NCBI GenBank assembly: GCA_020051235.1
Contig: JAGVJG010000070.1
Coordinates: forward strand, 1 to 40,785
DNA: 40,785 bases
Reading direction: 5' to 3'
Source: Parachlamydiales bacterium
GTDB taxonomy: Bacteria > Chlamydiota > Chlamydiia > Chlamydiales > Parachlamydiaceae
Positions 10,001-17,373 of the stretch are shown here, in pieces. A model generated the notes under the pieces. That model ran no database searches. It was not told the origin of the DNA and was given only the letters and a program-made list of their open reading frames with translations. The translations under genes and the position numbers were made by a program. How positions within the stretch are numbered: the stretch's first letter is position 1; every line of letters begins with the position of its first letter.

Positions 10001-12086
10001 AATAATGTTCCGCAATTTTTAAAACTTGGCTTAAATACTTATTTGGAGGGGTAATCCTTTGTAGAATTTGAGCAATTTGGAAATGAAGCGCTTCTTTTTC
10101 ATCAAAGATAAGTAAATCATAGGCTGCTTGTTGAATTCGACCGTGGGTAAATTCGTAATAGATTAACCCGTCTTTATCGGAAGCTTTAAATATAAGATCA
10201 TTTTGTACTGCATTCTTTAAGCGTGAAATAACATCATCCTGCTTTAAGTCGGCGAGTTCTGCAATCTCTCCCAAATAAAAAGTGGGCCCGAATACCGACC
10301 CCATCTTTAAGAGCTCTAAAGTCAAAGGTTCAAGTTCACGCAATTTTGATGCCATGAACTCAGCCACATTGTCTGTGACATTTAAAGACTCAATTTTTGA
10401 AAGATCGATCTGCCATTTCTTTTGAATGGCATTAAAAGTAGCAAATTCCTTTTGCTGAATGATTTTAAGAAATTCGCCGACAAAAAAGGGATTTCCTAGA
10501 GTCTTGTTATAGATAAGTTGGGCAAGTGCGAAAGGGTCTTGCAAACTGAATACATCTTTAACAATCTCCACGACCGCTTCGATCGATAAAGGTTTTAATT
10601 CCAGCTCAAAAATTTGTAACTTTTCATTTTTAAGCCAATCGATGAATTGATTAAGTAAGGGAGAATTATCTTGGGCTCGCATTCCAAAAATGAAGACGAT
10701 CGGCTTATCTTTTAAATTGTCTAAATAATACTCAAAAAAATTGATCGTGTATTCATCACACCATTGAAAATCGTCTAAAAATACGATCAAAGGCTTCTCT
10801 TTCAGGGCAAATGTATCTAATAATTTTGCTAATACATAGTTAATACGGTTTTGAGTTTCTTGAGGATCCATCTTAGGAAGGACCGGCTGAGAACCGACTA
10901 CAAATTTGAAGTCTGGGACTAAATTAATCAATACTTGTCCTGCTTCCCCAACCGCTTCCAATATCTGATGACGCCAATGGGCTAGCTTCGATTCGCTTTG
11001 GCACAATAAATTGTGAGTAAGCTCCCCAATTGCATCAATAAGCCCGTGGTAAGGGACTTCTCTAGTATGTTTTTCATACTTCCCCTTTATAAAGAGAGAA
11101 TTTGCAAATATATCCGTGCCGGCAAACTCATTGATGAGATGGGTTTTCCCCATTCCGGAATTGCCGCTTAATAATAGGACACTCCCTTCGCCTTTTGCCG
11201 CTTTTGAAGTGATCTTTTTAATTGCGTTCAGTTCCGCATTTCGGCCGTATATCTTTGAAGGGAGCCTAAACTGATCCATTTGATCAAGGCGCCCTAACTC
11301 TTCTTTCTTTAAATGGCCTTTACTAAGTTCAATTAAATCGTATTCAAGGCCTTTCGCACTTTGATATCTTTTACTAGGGTCTTTTTCTAGGCATTTCATG
11401 ATGAGTGCCGAAAGGGCTTCAGATAAATGAGGATCTATTTCGTGAGGGGCTTTTGGTGTTTTAGCCAGATGGGAATGGATGAGCTCATGCGTATTCTCTT
11501 CCTCAAAAGGCAGCCTTCTCGTAAAAAATTGATAAAAGATCACCCCTAATGAATAAATATCTGAACGGGTGTCAACAACAGACGTTATCCGTCCGGTTTG
11601 TTCGGGAGAAATGTAAGTAGGAACTCCCTCAATAGTGTCTGCTCGACTATTTTGCGTCAGATCATTTAATTGAATAGAGCCGGCTAAATTTATATATAAT
11701 ACTGATTTGAGATCCTTACTAACTAAGATGTGGCTTGGCTTTAAATTGCGTAAAACAATTTTTGCTCTATGGATATCTATCAACCCTTTCACAATTTGAA
11801 TGGCAATATGGAGACGATCTTCTAAAGGAAGGTTTTGAGCCAAAACCTCGATTAAAGAGATGCCTTCAAAATATTCTATATCGAGCTCACCCTTATTTTC
11901 GTCAAAGGCAATTTCATTAACGACATAGGGAGAATTAATGGATTTTAGAATTTCAAATTCGTTATTTAAACGATCTTTATCGCATTGAAGATGATCTTGC
12001 TTAAGCAGCTTCCGAATAATCATCTTCCCTGAAGGATCTTTAACCCTTTCAACGATTGTATGTTTTTTAGAATGTGATTCTTCCAT
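7020..12086 (-). CDS. Pseudokinase-AAA-TPR-GAF-class III adenylyl cyclase, 1688 residues
   Basis: Giant signalling protein. Residues 1-265 have the Ser/Thr kinase fold (beta3 Lys26, SPEQTGR 160-166), but the HRD-type Asp is Asn114, the DFG Asp is Asn133 and the catalytic-loop Asn is His119, so it is probably catalytically dead. Residues 270-600 are an AAA/STAND-type ATPase with Walker A GNSGMGKT (308-315) and Walker B VFLDD (about 440). A long helical TPR-like region runs to about 1240, followed by a GAF domain (about 1262-1432), a short coiled coil and a class III cyclase domain (about 1480-1688). The cyclase keeps both metal Asp (1513, 1557), adenine-selecting Lys1553 and Asp1631, and Asn1634 and Arg1638, so it should make cAMP. 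It is third in an operon, starting three bases after the MBL gene stop. No membrane segment is evident. Confidence 0.88.
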   Translation of the reverse strand: MEESHSKKHTIVERVKDPSGKMIIRKLLKQDHLQCDKDRLNNEFEILKSINSPYVVNEIAFDENKGELDIEYFEGISLIEVLAQNLPLEDRLHIAIQIVKGLIDIHRAKIVLRNLKPSHILVSKDLKSVLYINLAGSIQLNDLTQNSRADTIEGVPTYISPEQTGRITSVVDTRSDIYSLGVIFYQFFTRRLPFEEENTHELIHSHLAKTPKAPHEIDPHLSEALSALIMKCLEKDPSKRYQSAKGLEYDLIELSKGHLKKEELGRLDQMDQFRLPSKIYGRNAELNAIKKITSKAAKGEGSVLLLSGNSGMGKTHLINEFAGTDIFANSLFIKGKYEKHTREVPYHGLIDAIGELTHNLLCQSESKLAHWRHQILEAVGEAGQVLINLVPDFKFVVGSQPVLPKMDPQETQNRINYVLAKLLDTFALKEKPLIVFLDDFQWCDEYTINFFEYYLDNLKDKPIVFIFGMRAQDNSPLLNQFIDWLKNEKLQIFELELKPLSIEAVVEIVKDVFSLQDPFALAQLIYNKTLGNPFFVGEFLKIIQQKEFATFNAIQKKWQIDLSKIESLNVTDNVAEFMASKLRELEPLTLELLKMGSVFGPTFYLGEIAELADLKQDDVISRLKNAVQNDLIFKASDKDGLIYYEFTHGRIQQAAYDLLIFDEKEALHFQIAQILQRITPPNKYLSQVLKIAEHYSIGIGPLNDFKEKEKVGHLFFAAGLRAKETAAFSSALKYYRLALLLLPENSWEKDYSYTQSLYLETAVTERIAGRTDESETLFNILIKHSKSNAERGQIMSQKVFLTAQKEDFETAQKYVYAGLKFLDFQLPKDISVLRMKYETLRMRIKMFFYPPEKIKNIPEIKDKNIETILHLLSQGSELTYLSAKQLESAVMIIKMMDLTLKHGMTEFGVTAIMLYCVMLTWIGIHDYEKGYKLAVSALDISSRYNPVNAYIESHLVFWSLLCRWGMPFSKCTEMQKVYFKQQLERGNSPYAAAISMFTVMYLFASGDKLSSVLKEVDYQAHELKKIGSQDYLNIFEFARAFVGALKGDTSELNPKNIPIEVVQEIRAGEIKKPYQFIYSVFKLWHLYLKGDYKQACEFGKQFDSIRFSFSNHIAWNIYYLYYSLAMTQLNIEFSDSDEVVEIRRNLKNFERWAQASINYKAPYHLLNAEYHWIVKEYDKALQLYDEAIRFAKENNQTAEEAIAHERKGKLLYKMKQLDIAKIELKEAITIYGRWGAQIKVDQLKQYAPDLNLQLEGAEPLSFDITSLVDASRTLTKEIVLEKLVQELMKIVILNAGADRALLILDEDNKFEIKAEISPENDQAVIYEHFPLKDREQNLAMGPINYAIRSQEPVVLKDAFYEGSFAFDSYIRLKKLASLAVVPLIHQGKLIGLIYLENSVTKGVFTNERLKLINVLSAQMAFSIQNARLYSHLESKVFERTEELNQKTSILQDTLKKLEVTQTKLLEQEMLKEREIVKNKLGRYVPNAQVLDQILNKGIEVAGQEKEITVLFCDIVNFTALSERLSPKDTVEILNAFFSCMGDVVLKHEGIIDKFIGDAFMALFGAIGPDPEHAIKAVNAAINIKKAMKQFNEDQKRKGRPQVFAGIGINSGKVLLGNIGSKDRTEFTVIGDSVNIASRVEALTRDYKADILITGETRRLIGNAFNINDKGQVSVKGRTGQVQIYEVLD

Positions 12087-12089
12087 AAA

Positions 12090-12866
12090 CTACAATGTTC
12101 TTTGATCTCTAAAGTTAAAAATCTGGCCTTTTTTTACAAATCCTCTAAACCCATCTTTTTTAGCGTTAGGCAGTTTTCCAGGGTTATAATGATAAAGCCA
12201 CATCTTGGATTTAATCTCTTCAGGCAATCTTTTAAGCTCATCATAACGGGCGTGAACACCTGTCTTTACTTTCATGGTTTCACAATCATGAAAGATGAGA
12301 TCGGCATTGTTTAGCGCGTCTTCAATTATTTCGGGACAAAATTGGGAATCGGTCGTAATGAAGATATTTTTGCCATCGGCTTTGAAGAAAAGACCGTAGC
12401 TGGTCATTTGATTATATTTTGCTTTTACATGAATAGTGGGAACAATATAAAAGCGAGTATCTTCCCAAATAAAAGAAGAGTTTTTTTTTACCATTTTAAG
12501 TTTGAAATAAGTAGATAATTTAGGATTTTTAACATCTATAGAACGAAGGCCCCCTATCAGAACTTTTTCCCACAAATCGTTTGCGATTAAATCGCACAAA
12601 AATAGCGCCGGCTTCTTTAATTTATCATCAAAATAATGCGTGTAGGCAAGCCATTCAATACCCCCAACGTGATCGGCATGAAGGTGGGAAACGTAAAGGG
12701 CATCTATGTCATTGTAAGTATATCCCAATTCAAATAAAGCAATTTTGGCATCCGTTCCACAGTCAATTAACAGGTTTTTTCCATTAGATTCCAAAATCAT
12801 ATTAGACTGATAATTATCTGCTCCGACGGTAAAGGCCGAACCGCTGCCGATAAATCTCAGTTTCAT
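12090..12866 (-). CDS. Metallo-beta-lactamase-fold hydrolase
   Basis: A zinc-dependent hydrolase of the RNase Z / cyclic-nucleotide phosphodiesterase-like branch, 258 residues. The metal motif HLHADH is at residues 61-66, with later ligands probably in TTDSQF (near 176), HDCET and LYHY. The start ATG overlaps the stop of the acyl-CoA synthetase gene (ATGA), with gagg upstream, and the stop lies three bases before the cyclase gene. This context makes a cyclic-nucleotide phosphodiesterase an attractive idea. However, the strict class II phosphodiesterase signature HxHLDH is not matched (Ala replaces Leu), and RNase Z-like or other phosphodiester substrates are possible. The fold is certain; the substrate is not. 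Confidence 0.8.
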   Translation of the reverse strand: MKLRFIGSGSAFTVGADNYQSNMILESNGKNLLIDCGTDAKIALFELGYTYNDIDALYVSHLHADHVGGIEWLAYTHYFDDKLKKPALFLCDLIANDLWEKVLIGGLRSIDVKNPKLSTYFKLKMVKKNSSFIWEDTRFYIVPTIHVKAKYNQMTSYGLFFKADGKNIFITTDSQFCPEIIEDALNNADLIFHDCETMKVKTGVHARYDELKRLPEEIKSKMWLYHYNPGKLPNAKKDGFRGFVKKGQIFNFRDQRTL

Positions 12867-14599
12867 ATAACAACCTCATCGGGATACATGCTATCGATCA
12901 AGTCTTTATACTTTGCCAATACCACTTCCCTTTTTATTTTCATCGATGGAGTGAGCTCACCTGTTTGAGTGGTAGGGGTTTTATCTGTAAATCGATAATC
13001 TCTAATTTGCTCCCAATGATTTAAATGACTATTTACCGTTTGAAGCGCGTTATTCATTTCTAATCGAATATAATCACTCTCTAAAAATGCGGAATCGGAT
13101 AAGTGGGCCAGATTCTGGGATGCTTTTAAACTTCTTAAAACATCAAAATTTGGAAATAAAAGGACCGATGCAAATTTCTTACTATCTGCAACTATCATCG
13201 CTAAGTCAACGAAAGGTATTCTTTCAAGCATCTGTTCAATGGGTACAGGAGCGATATATTCACCTGTACTTGATTTCATAAACTCTTTGATCCTACCCAA
13301 AAATCGCAAATAGCCTTCTTCATCAACTGCACCTTTATCGCCTGTGTGAAGCCAGCCCTCTTCATCAATTGTTTTTTTAGTCAGCTCCGGATTTTTGAAA
13401 TACTCCATCATCATCACAGGCGTTTTTATTAAAATCTCACCCTGCTTAGATATTTTGAATTCGGCGAGTTGTCCCACGCCCACTGTGCCCGGCTTGATTT
13501 TATCTACGGGATTTACAGAAACGATAGAAGCCTCAGTAAGTCCATATCCTTCTGCAACGGGTATGCCTATATTAATGAAAAATCGGCATAGGTTAGGATT
13601 TAAGGGTGCGCCCCCCGAAATAATGACACGGACTTGACCCCCAAGGGCCTCTCGAAATTTTTTATAGACCAGTTTATCGGCCACTGCTTTGAAGGGTGAA
13701 TCGGAATTATGTTTTGCTAAGTTAAACGCCCATTGCCCGAGCCACTTTTTAAAACCGGTAGCATTTTTAATATTTGACTGAAACTTTGCATAAACCTTTT
13801 CAAGCAACCTTGGAACGACAGCGGTAATAGTGGGCTTTATTTCTTTAAAAGCTTGAGCCAAATTGGCCATATCAGTGAAGTAGTAAATTTTTACGCCTTG
13901 GCCAATTAGAATAAAGTTAATTAATCGTCCAAAGATATGTGCAAGCGGTAAAATGGAAAGATAGCGATCGGTTTCTTGCCATTTCATGGGATCGGGCGCA
14001 AGAAGAGCAAACAAACTTTTCTGACTAAGCACAATCCCTTTTGGAACTCCCGTTGATCCGCTTGAGTATACGATGGAAGCAATGTCATCGGGCTTGATGA
14101 TATTTAGAAGCGTTTCAAACAATTGAGGATTGTCGGCATTTAATGAAAGTCCTTCATCGAGCACTTTATTAAATGAATATCCTTCTCCCTTCTCATCTAA
14201 AGAAATAACTAAATTGAAATCATTGCGGTGCTTATTTAAAAGTTTCCATTGATCTACACCCCCAACAAAAAGGGTTTTTACTTCGGCTTCCGTACATTCA
14301 AAAACGAAATTTTCCTCGGAGATATTTGCAAATAACGGAACACTGATCGCGCCTATGGATAGAATGGCAAAATCGGCAATCGTCCATTTAATACTTGGAG
14401 GAACTAAGATACCGACCTTATCGCCTTTTTTGACCTCATGTGCATTCAGATAGAGAGCGAGAGCTCTTACGCGATCATAGAAATCATCAAAAGAGATTGA
14501 TTTCCAAAAGCCATCTTCTTTATCGAACAAGGCTTCTCGATCACCAAATGTTTTTATGTGAATTAGATATTCATTAATTGCGTTTATAGGGGGAGGCAC
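12863..14599 (-). CDS. AMP-forming long-chain acyl-CoA synthetase
   Basis: Activates a fatty acid (or related acid) with ATP and CoA. It is an ANL-superfamily enzyme of 578 residues. The nucleotide-binding P-loop is YSSGSTGVPKG (about 178-188), the adenylate motif is GYGLTEAS, and the C-terminal hinge region has WLHTGDKG and GRIKEFMKSSTGEY. The start is a GTG with a good aggag eight bases upstream; no early ATG exists in frame. It is the first gene of the three-gene operon that continues into the MBL hydrolase and the cyclase, with a four-base overlap. In an intracellular bacterium it probably acts on host-derived fatty acids. The chain-length preference is unknown. Confidence 0.88.
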   Translation of the reverse strand: MPPPINAINEYLIHIKTFGDREALFDKEDGFWKSISFDDFYDRVRALALYLNAHEVKKGDKVGILVPPSIKWTIADFAILSIGAISVPLFANISEENFVFECTEAEVKTLFVGGVDQWKLLNKHRNDFNLVISLDEKGEGYSFNKVLDEGLSLNADNPQLFETLLNIIKPDDIASIVYSSGSTGVPKGIVLSQKSLFALLAPDPMKWQETDRYLSILPLAHIFGRLINFILIGQGVKIYYFTDMANLAQAFKEIKPTITAVVPRLLEKVYAKFQSNIKNATGFKKWLGQWAFNLAKHNSDSPFKAVADKLVYKKFREALGGQVRVIISGGAPLNPNLCRFFINIGIPVAEGYGLTEASIVSVNPVDKIKPGTVGVGQLAEFKISKQGEILIKTPVMMMEYFKNPELTKKTIDEEGWLHTGDKGAVDEEGYLRFLGRIKEFMKSSTGEYIAPVPIEQMLERIPFVDLAMIVADSKKFASVLLFPNFDVLRSLKASQNLAHLSDSAFLESDYIRLEMNNALQTVNSHLNHWEQIRDYRFTDKTPTTQTGELTPSMKIKREVVLAKYKDLIDSMYPDEVVI

Positions 14600-14750
14600 T
14601 ATAACTACTCCTATTCTACAACCGAATATTAATAAATTTTTGATTATTAAGGATTAAAAGAAGAAGAACAGCTATAACTAGATCATTACTAATTGGTTAC
14701 AAATCTGTGCCATCTGATTCAACACTTCTTTGGCTCTACTTTTAATTTTT

Positions 14751-14858
14751 TACCACTGAGCACACTGAGACCACTGAGCTTTTATGAGATCAGTGAGTAT
14801 ATACATAAACACTCACTGATCTCATATTTTCTCAGTGTTCTCAGTGTGCTCAGTGGTA
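14751..14858. repeat. Long imperfect palindrome (hairpin), gene-less relative of the 37685-38231 element
   Basis: Two 48-base arms (14751-14798 and 14811-14858) are inverted copies with about 43 of 48 positions matching, around a 12-base loop. Each arm is itself built of repeated cactgag units. T-runs and A-runs extend the symmetry outward. The outer 46 bases share about 42 positions with the terminal repeats of the element at 37685-38231. On the minus strand the hairpin is followed by A, not T, so it is not a classical terminator for sucAB-lpd. The remainder of the 295-base gap between fadD-like and lpd genes shows nothing else I recognise. Confidence 0.92.
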
Positions 14859-14894
14859 AAAAAAATCAAAGTTTAATGTGAATAATGCACAGTT

Positions 14895-16244
14895 TTAGAA
14901 GTGGATCTGTTCGGAATAGGCGTTAAGGGCGGCTTCCTTAATCCCTTCAGACAAAGTCGGATGACCATGAATTGCGTGACCGATTTCCTTCAAAGTCATT
15001 CGATTTTTTAATGCCATTACGCCTTCGGCAGCAAGCTCGGATGCATTGGGTCCAATAATATGGTAACCAATCAATAACCCAGACGATTTTAAACCAATGA
15101 GCTTAATTATACCGTCTGTTTCACCCATGCAACGCGCTCTTGAAACAGCTTTAAAAGAACATTGTCCTTTTATTATCTCTAGCCCTGTATCTTGCGCTTC
15201 TTTCTCAGTAAAACCAATAGAAACGGCTTCAGGACTTGTATAAACAATATTTGGAACGGTCATGTAATTTATTTTAGATGGCAAATTCGCCATGATTTCA
15301 ACGGCAACGACCGCTTCTTCGGAAGCTTTATGAGCAAGCATAGGCCCTTCAACCACATCCCCAATAGCATATACATTTGGATAAAGTGTTTGAAAACGAT
15401 CGTTGATTTCGATACGGCCTTTATCATTCACAGGAAATTGAAGATTTTTGGTGTAAGGTCGTCTACCCACAGCAACCAAGACTTTATCCGCTAGAATGGT
15501 TTCACTGCCGACATTAATCTCGATGGGATTTTTTTCAATGTTCGCCGATTGCACTTTCGTATTAACTAAAATCTTAATGCCCTGTTTAGTCAACAACTGA
15601 TGCAGTTGTCTCTGAATGGCGGCATCTAAACCTGATCCGATTTCGGGAAGCATTTCTATAATTGTTACTTCACTTCCCAATCTTGCAAATACAGAACCCA
15701 GTTCAAGGCCAATTATACCTCCGCCTACCACAACAAATCGCTTAGGTATTTCTGTCAGGGCTAAAGCTCCCGTTGAAGAGAGGATACGCTTTTCATCAAT
15801 GGGTAAAAATGGCAATGAGATCGGTTCAGAACCCGTAGCGATTAAAATATTCTTTGCGTCAACTTTTTGATCTCCTACAGCTAGGGTATTTTGATCTATA
15901 AAAGCCGCTTCACCTTGTATCCAATCAATTTTATGCTGTTTAAAAAGAGACTTAACTCCATTTGTCAATCCTTTTACGACTTCTTCTTTCCGTTTCATCA
16001 TTTCATTGAAATCAATCGAAAGATCACCAACTTTGAGTCCATGTTCTTTCGAATGATTTTTTAGAAACCAAAAATGTTCACTTGATTGTAGTAGAGCTTT
16101 AGAAGGGATGCATCCAACATTAAGGCAAGTTCCGCCAAGCGAATCGCCTTTTTCAATGCAGGCGGTTTTAAATCCAAGTTGAGCTGCACGAATAGCACCA
16201 ACGTAGCCTCCAGGACCTGCTCCTATCACTACTAAATCATACAT
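14895..16244 (-). CDS. lpdA: Dihydrolipoyl dehydrogenase (E3)
   Basis: FAD-dependent E3 subunit that reoxidises dihydrolipoamide and reduces NAD+. The FAD-binding GAGPGG lies at the N-terminus, the redox disulfide is in GGTCLNVGC (family C-x4-C), a second Rossmann motif [10 protein letters not shown] binds NAD, and the C-terminal active-site His is in HGHPTLSE. The ATG at 16244 is preferred to an in-frame TTG at 16253: it gives an eight-base overlap with sucB and has gtagg upstream. It is last in the sucA-sucB-lpd operon, so it probably serves 2-oxoglutarate dehydrogenase, though E3 is usually shared between complexes. Firm assignment. Confidence 0.94.
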   Translation of the reverse strand: MYDLVVIGAGPGGYVGAIRAAQLGFKTACIEKGDSLGGTCLNVGCIPSKALLQSSEHFWFLKNHSKEHGLKVGDLSIDFNEMMKRKEEVVKGLTNGVKSLFKQHKIDWIQGEAAFIDQNTLAVGDQKVDAKNILIATGSEPISLPFLPIDEKRILSSTGALALTEIPKRFVVVGGGIIGLELGSVFARLGSEVTIIEMLPEIGSGLDAAIQRQLHQLLTKQGIKILVNTKVQSANIEKNPIEINVGSETILADKVLVAVGRRPYTKNLQFPVNDKGRIEINDRFQTLYPNVYAIGDVVEGPMLAHKASEEAVVAVEIMANLPSKINYMTVPNIVYTSPEAVSIGFTEKEAQDTGLEIIKGQCSFKAVSRARCMGETDGIIKLIGLKSSGLLIGYHIIGPNASELAAEGVMALKNRMTLKEIGHAIHGHPTLSEGIKEAALNAYSEQIHF

Positions 16245-17373
16245 CGATGACAAACCTACTTGGATCTTCCAACAAGTTTTTAATATGAACTAAAAATTGA
16301 ACGGCTTCCTTTCCATCAATGATTCGATGATCGTATGTTAGCGCCACGTACATCATTGACCTGATAACAATTTGATCGTCTATTACGACCGCGCGTTTTT
16401 CAATTTTATGTAATCCAAGGATGGCGCTCTGGGGGAAATTTAATATGGGTGTGGACAATAGCGAGCCAAAGGTTCCCCCATTTGTAATAGTGAAAGTACC
16501 CCCTTTCAAATCATCAACTGAAATGCCTCCTTCGCGAGCTTTTTTCGCAAAGCCTTCAATCGCTTTTTCAATCTCAGAAAATGATAGGTTTTCGATATCT
16601 CTAACAACTGGGACGACAAGCCCCCTTTCAGTAGATACGGCAAATCCGATATCAATCGAAGGACTCTCGACGATTTCATCCCCTTCAATACGGGAATTGA
16701 CTAATGGAAAAGTTTTAAGTGCACTTGTCGCGGCTTTTGCAAAGAAGGAAAGAAAGCCAAGTTTTACACCAAATTTCTTTTGAAATGTCTCTTTATATTT
16801 TTCTCTAATAGCAATGATTTCAGTCATGTCAATTTCATTAAAAGTCGTGAGCATGGCCGTTTCAGACTTAGCTTCAACCAATCTTCTTGCAATCGTCTGT
16901 CTTATCATCGACATTCTTCGACGGTTGCCCGTTTTCTGCTCTTCTTTTTTTGTGGGAGCTTGTACAAAGCTTTCTCTTGCTATTCGATGTTCACCGGTTT
17001 GAACAGGAGGAAGCTCTTTTTTAGGCTCTTCTACCTCAGCCTTTTTTTCTTCTTTTTTAGGAGTTTCAACAGCAGGCTTTTCTTCTTTTTTTGCTTCCTG
17101 AGTTTTTGGAGTTTCTTCCGTTTTCTGGGGTTCACTTTTTCCGTTATCTGGAGTGATCGTTCCTACGATATCTCCGATTTTTAAGCGATCTCCCGTCTTC
17201 ACTTTAAGATTAACAATACCGCTCGAAGGTGCGTTCAATACTTGATTAACTTTATCCGTTTCGAGCTCTAAAATTTCATCGTCGGTTTTTACACTCGAAC
17301 CGGATTGTTTAAATATTTGACCGATTTGAACCTCGGTAATCGATTCACCCATACTGGGTATAACGATATTCAT
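16237..17373 (-). CDS. sucB: Dihydrolipoyllysine succinyltransferase (E2 of 2-oxoglutarate dehydrogenase)
   Basis: Core E2 enzyme passing the succinyl group to CoA. An N-terminal lipoyl domain has the attachment lysine Lys41 in ETDKVN. A Lys/Glu/Pro-rich linker (about 78-120) follows, then the catalytic domain with HRIIDG, placing the active His349 and Asp353. At 378 residues it is short. Between linker and catalytic core only about 25-35 residues remain, and I cannot see a standard peripheral subunit-binding domain, which normally docks E3 or E1. The ATG overlaps the sucA stop by four bases (ATGA). Function is clear; the docking domain question is open. Confidence 0.93.
   Translation of the reverse strand: MNIVIPSMGESITEVQIGQIFKQSGSSVKTDDEILELETDKVNQVLNAPSSGIVNLKVKTGDRLKIGDIVGTITPDNGKSEPQKTEETPKTQEAKKEEKPAVETPKKEEKKAEVEEPKKELPPVQTGEHRIARESFVQAPTKKEEQKTGNRRRMSMIRQTIARRLVEAKSETAMLTTFNEIDMTEIIAIREKYKETFQKKFGVKLGFLSFFAKAATSALKTFPLVNSRIEGDEIVESPSIDIGFAVSTERGLVVPVVRDIENLSFSEIEKAIEGFAKKAREGGISVDDLKGGTFTITNGGTFGSLLSTPILNFPQSAILGLHKIEKRAVVIDDQIVIRSMMYVALTYDHRIIDGKEAVQFLVHIKNLLEDPSRFVIDV

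Noticed and set aside
12090-12866. Naming the MBL protein RNase Z or cAMP phosphodiesterase outright
   Set aside because: The HLHADH motif fits both branches, and the strict class II phosphodiesterase signature is not met.
14751-14858. Hairpin as a rho-independent terminator of sucAB-lpd
   Set aside because: On the transcribed strand the stem is followed by A, not T, and the arms match the GxxExxY element ends, so a mobile repeat explains it better.
16780-17184. Phenylalanine-rich plus-strand frame opposite sucB
   Set aside because: It is the complement of the Lys/Glu-rich linker of SucB.
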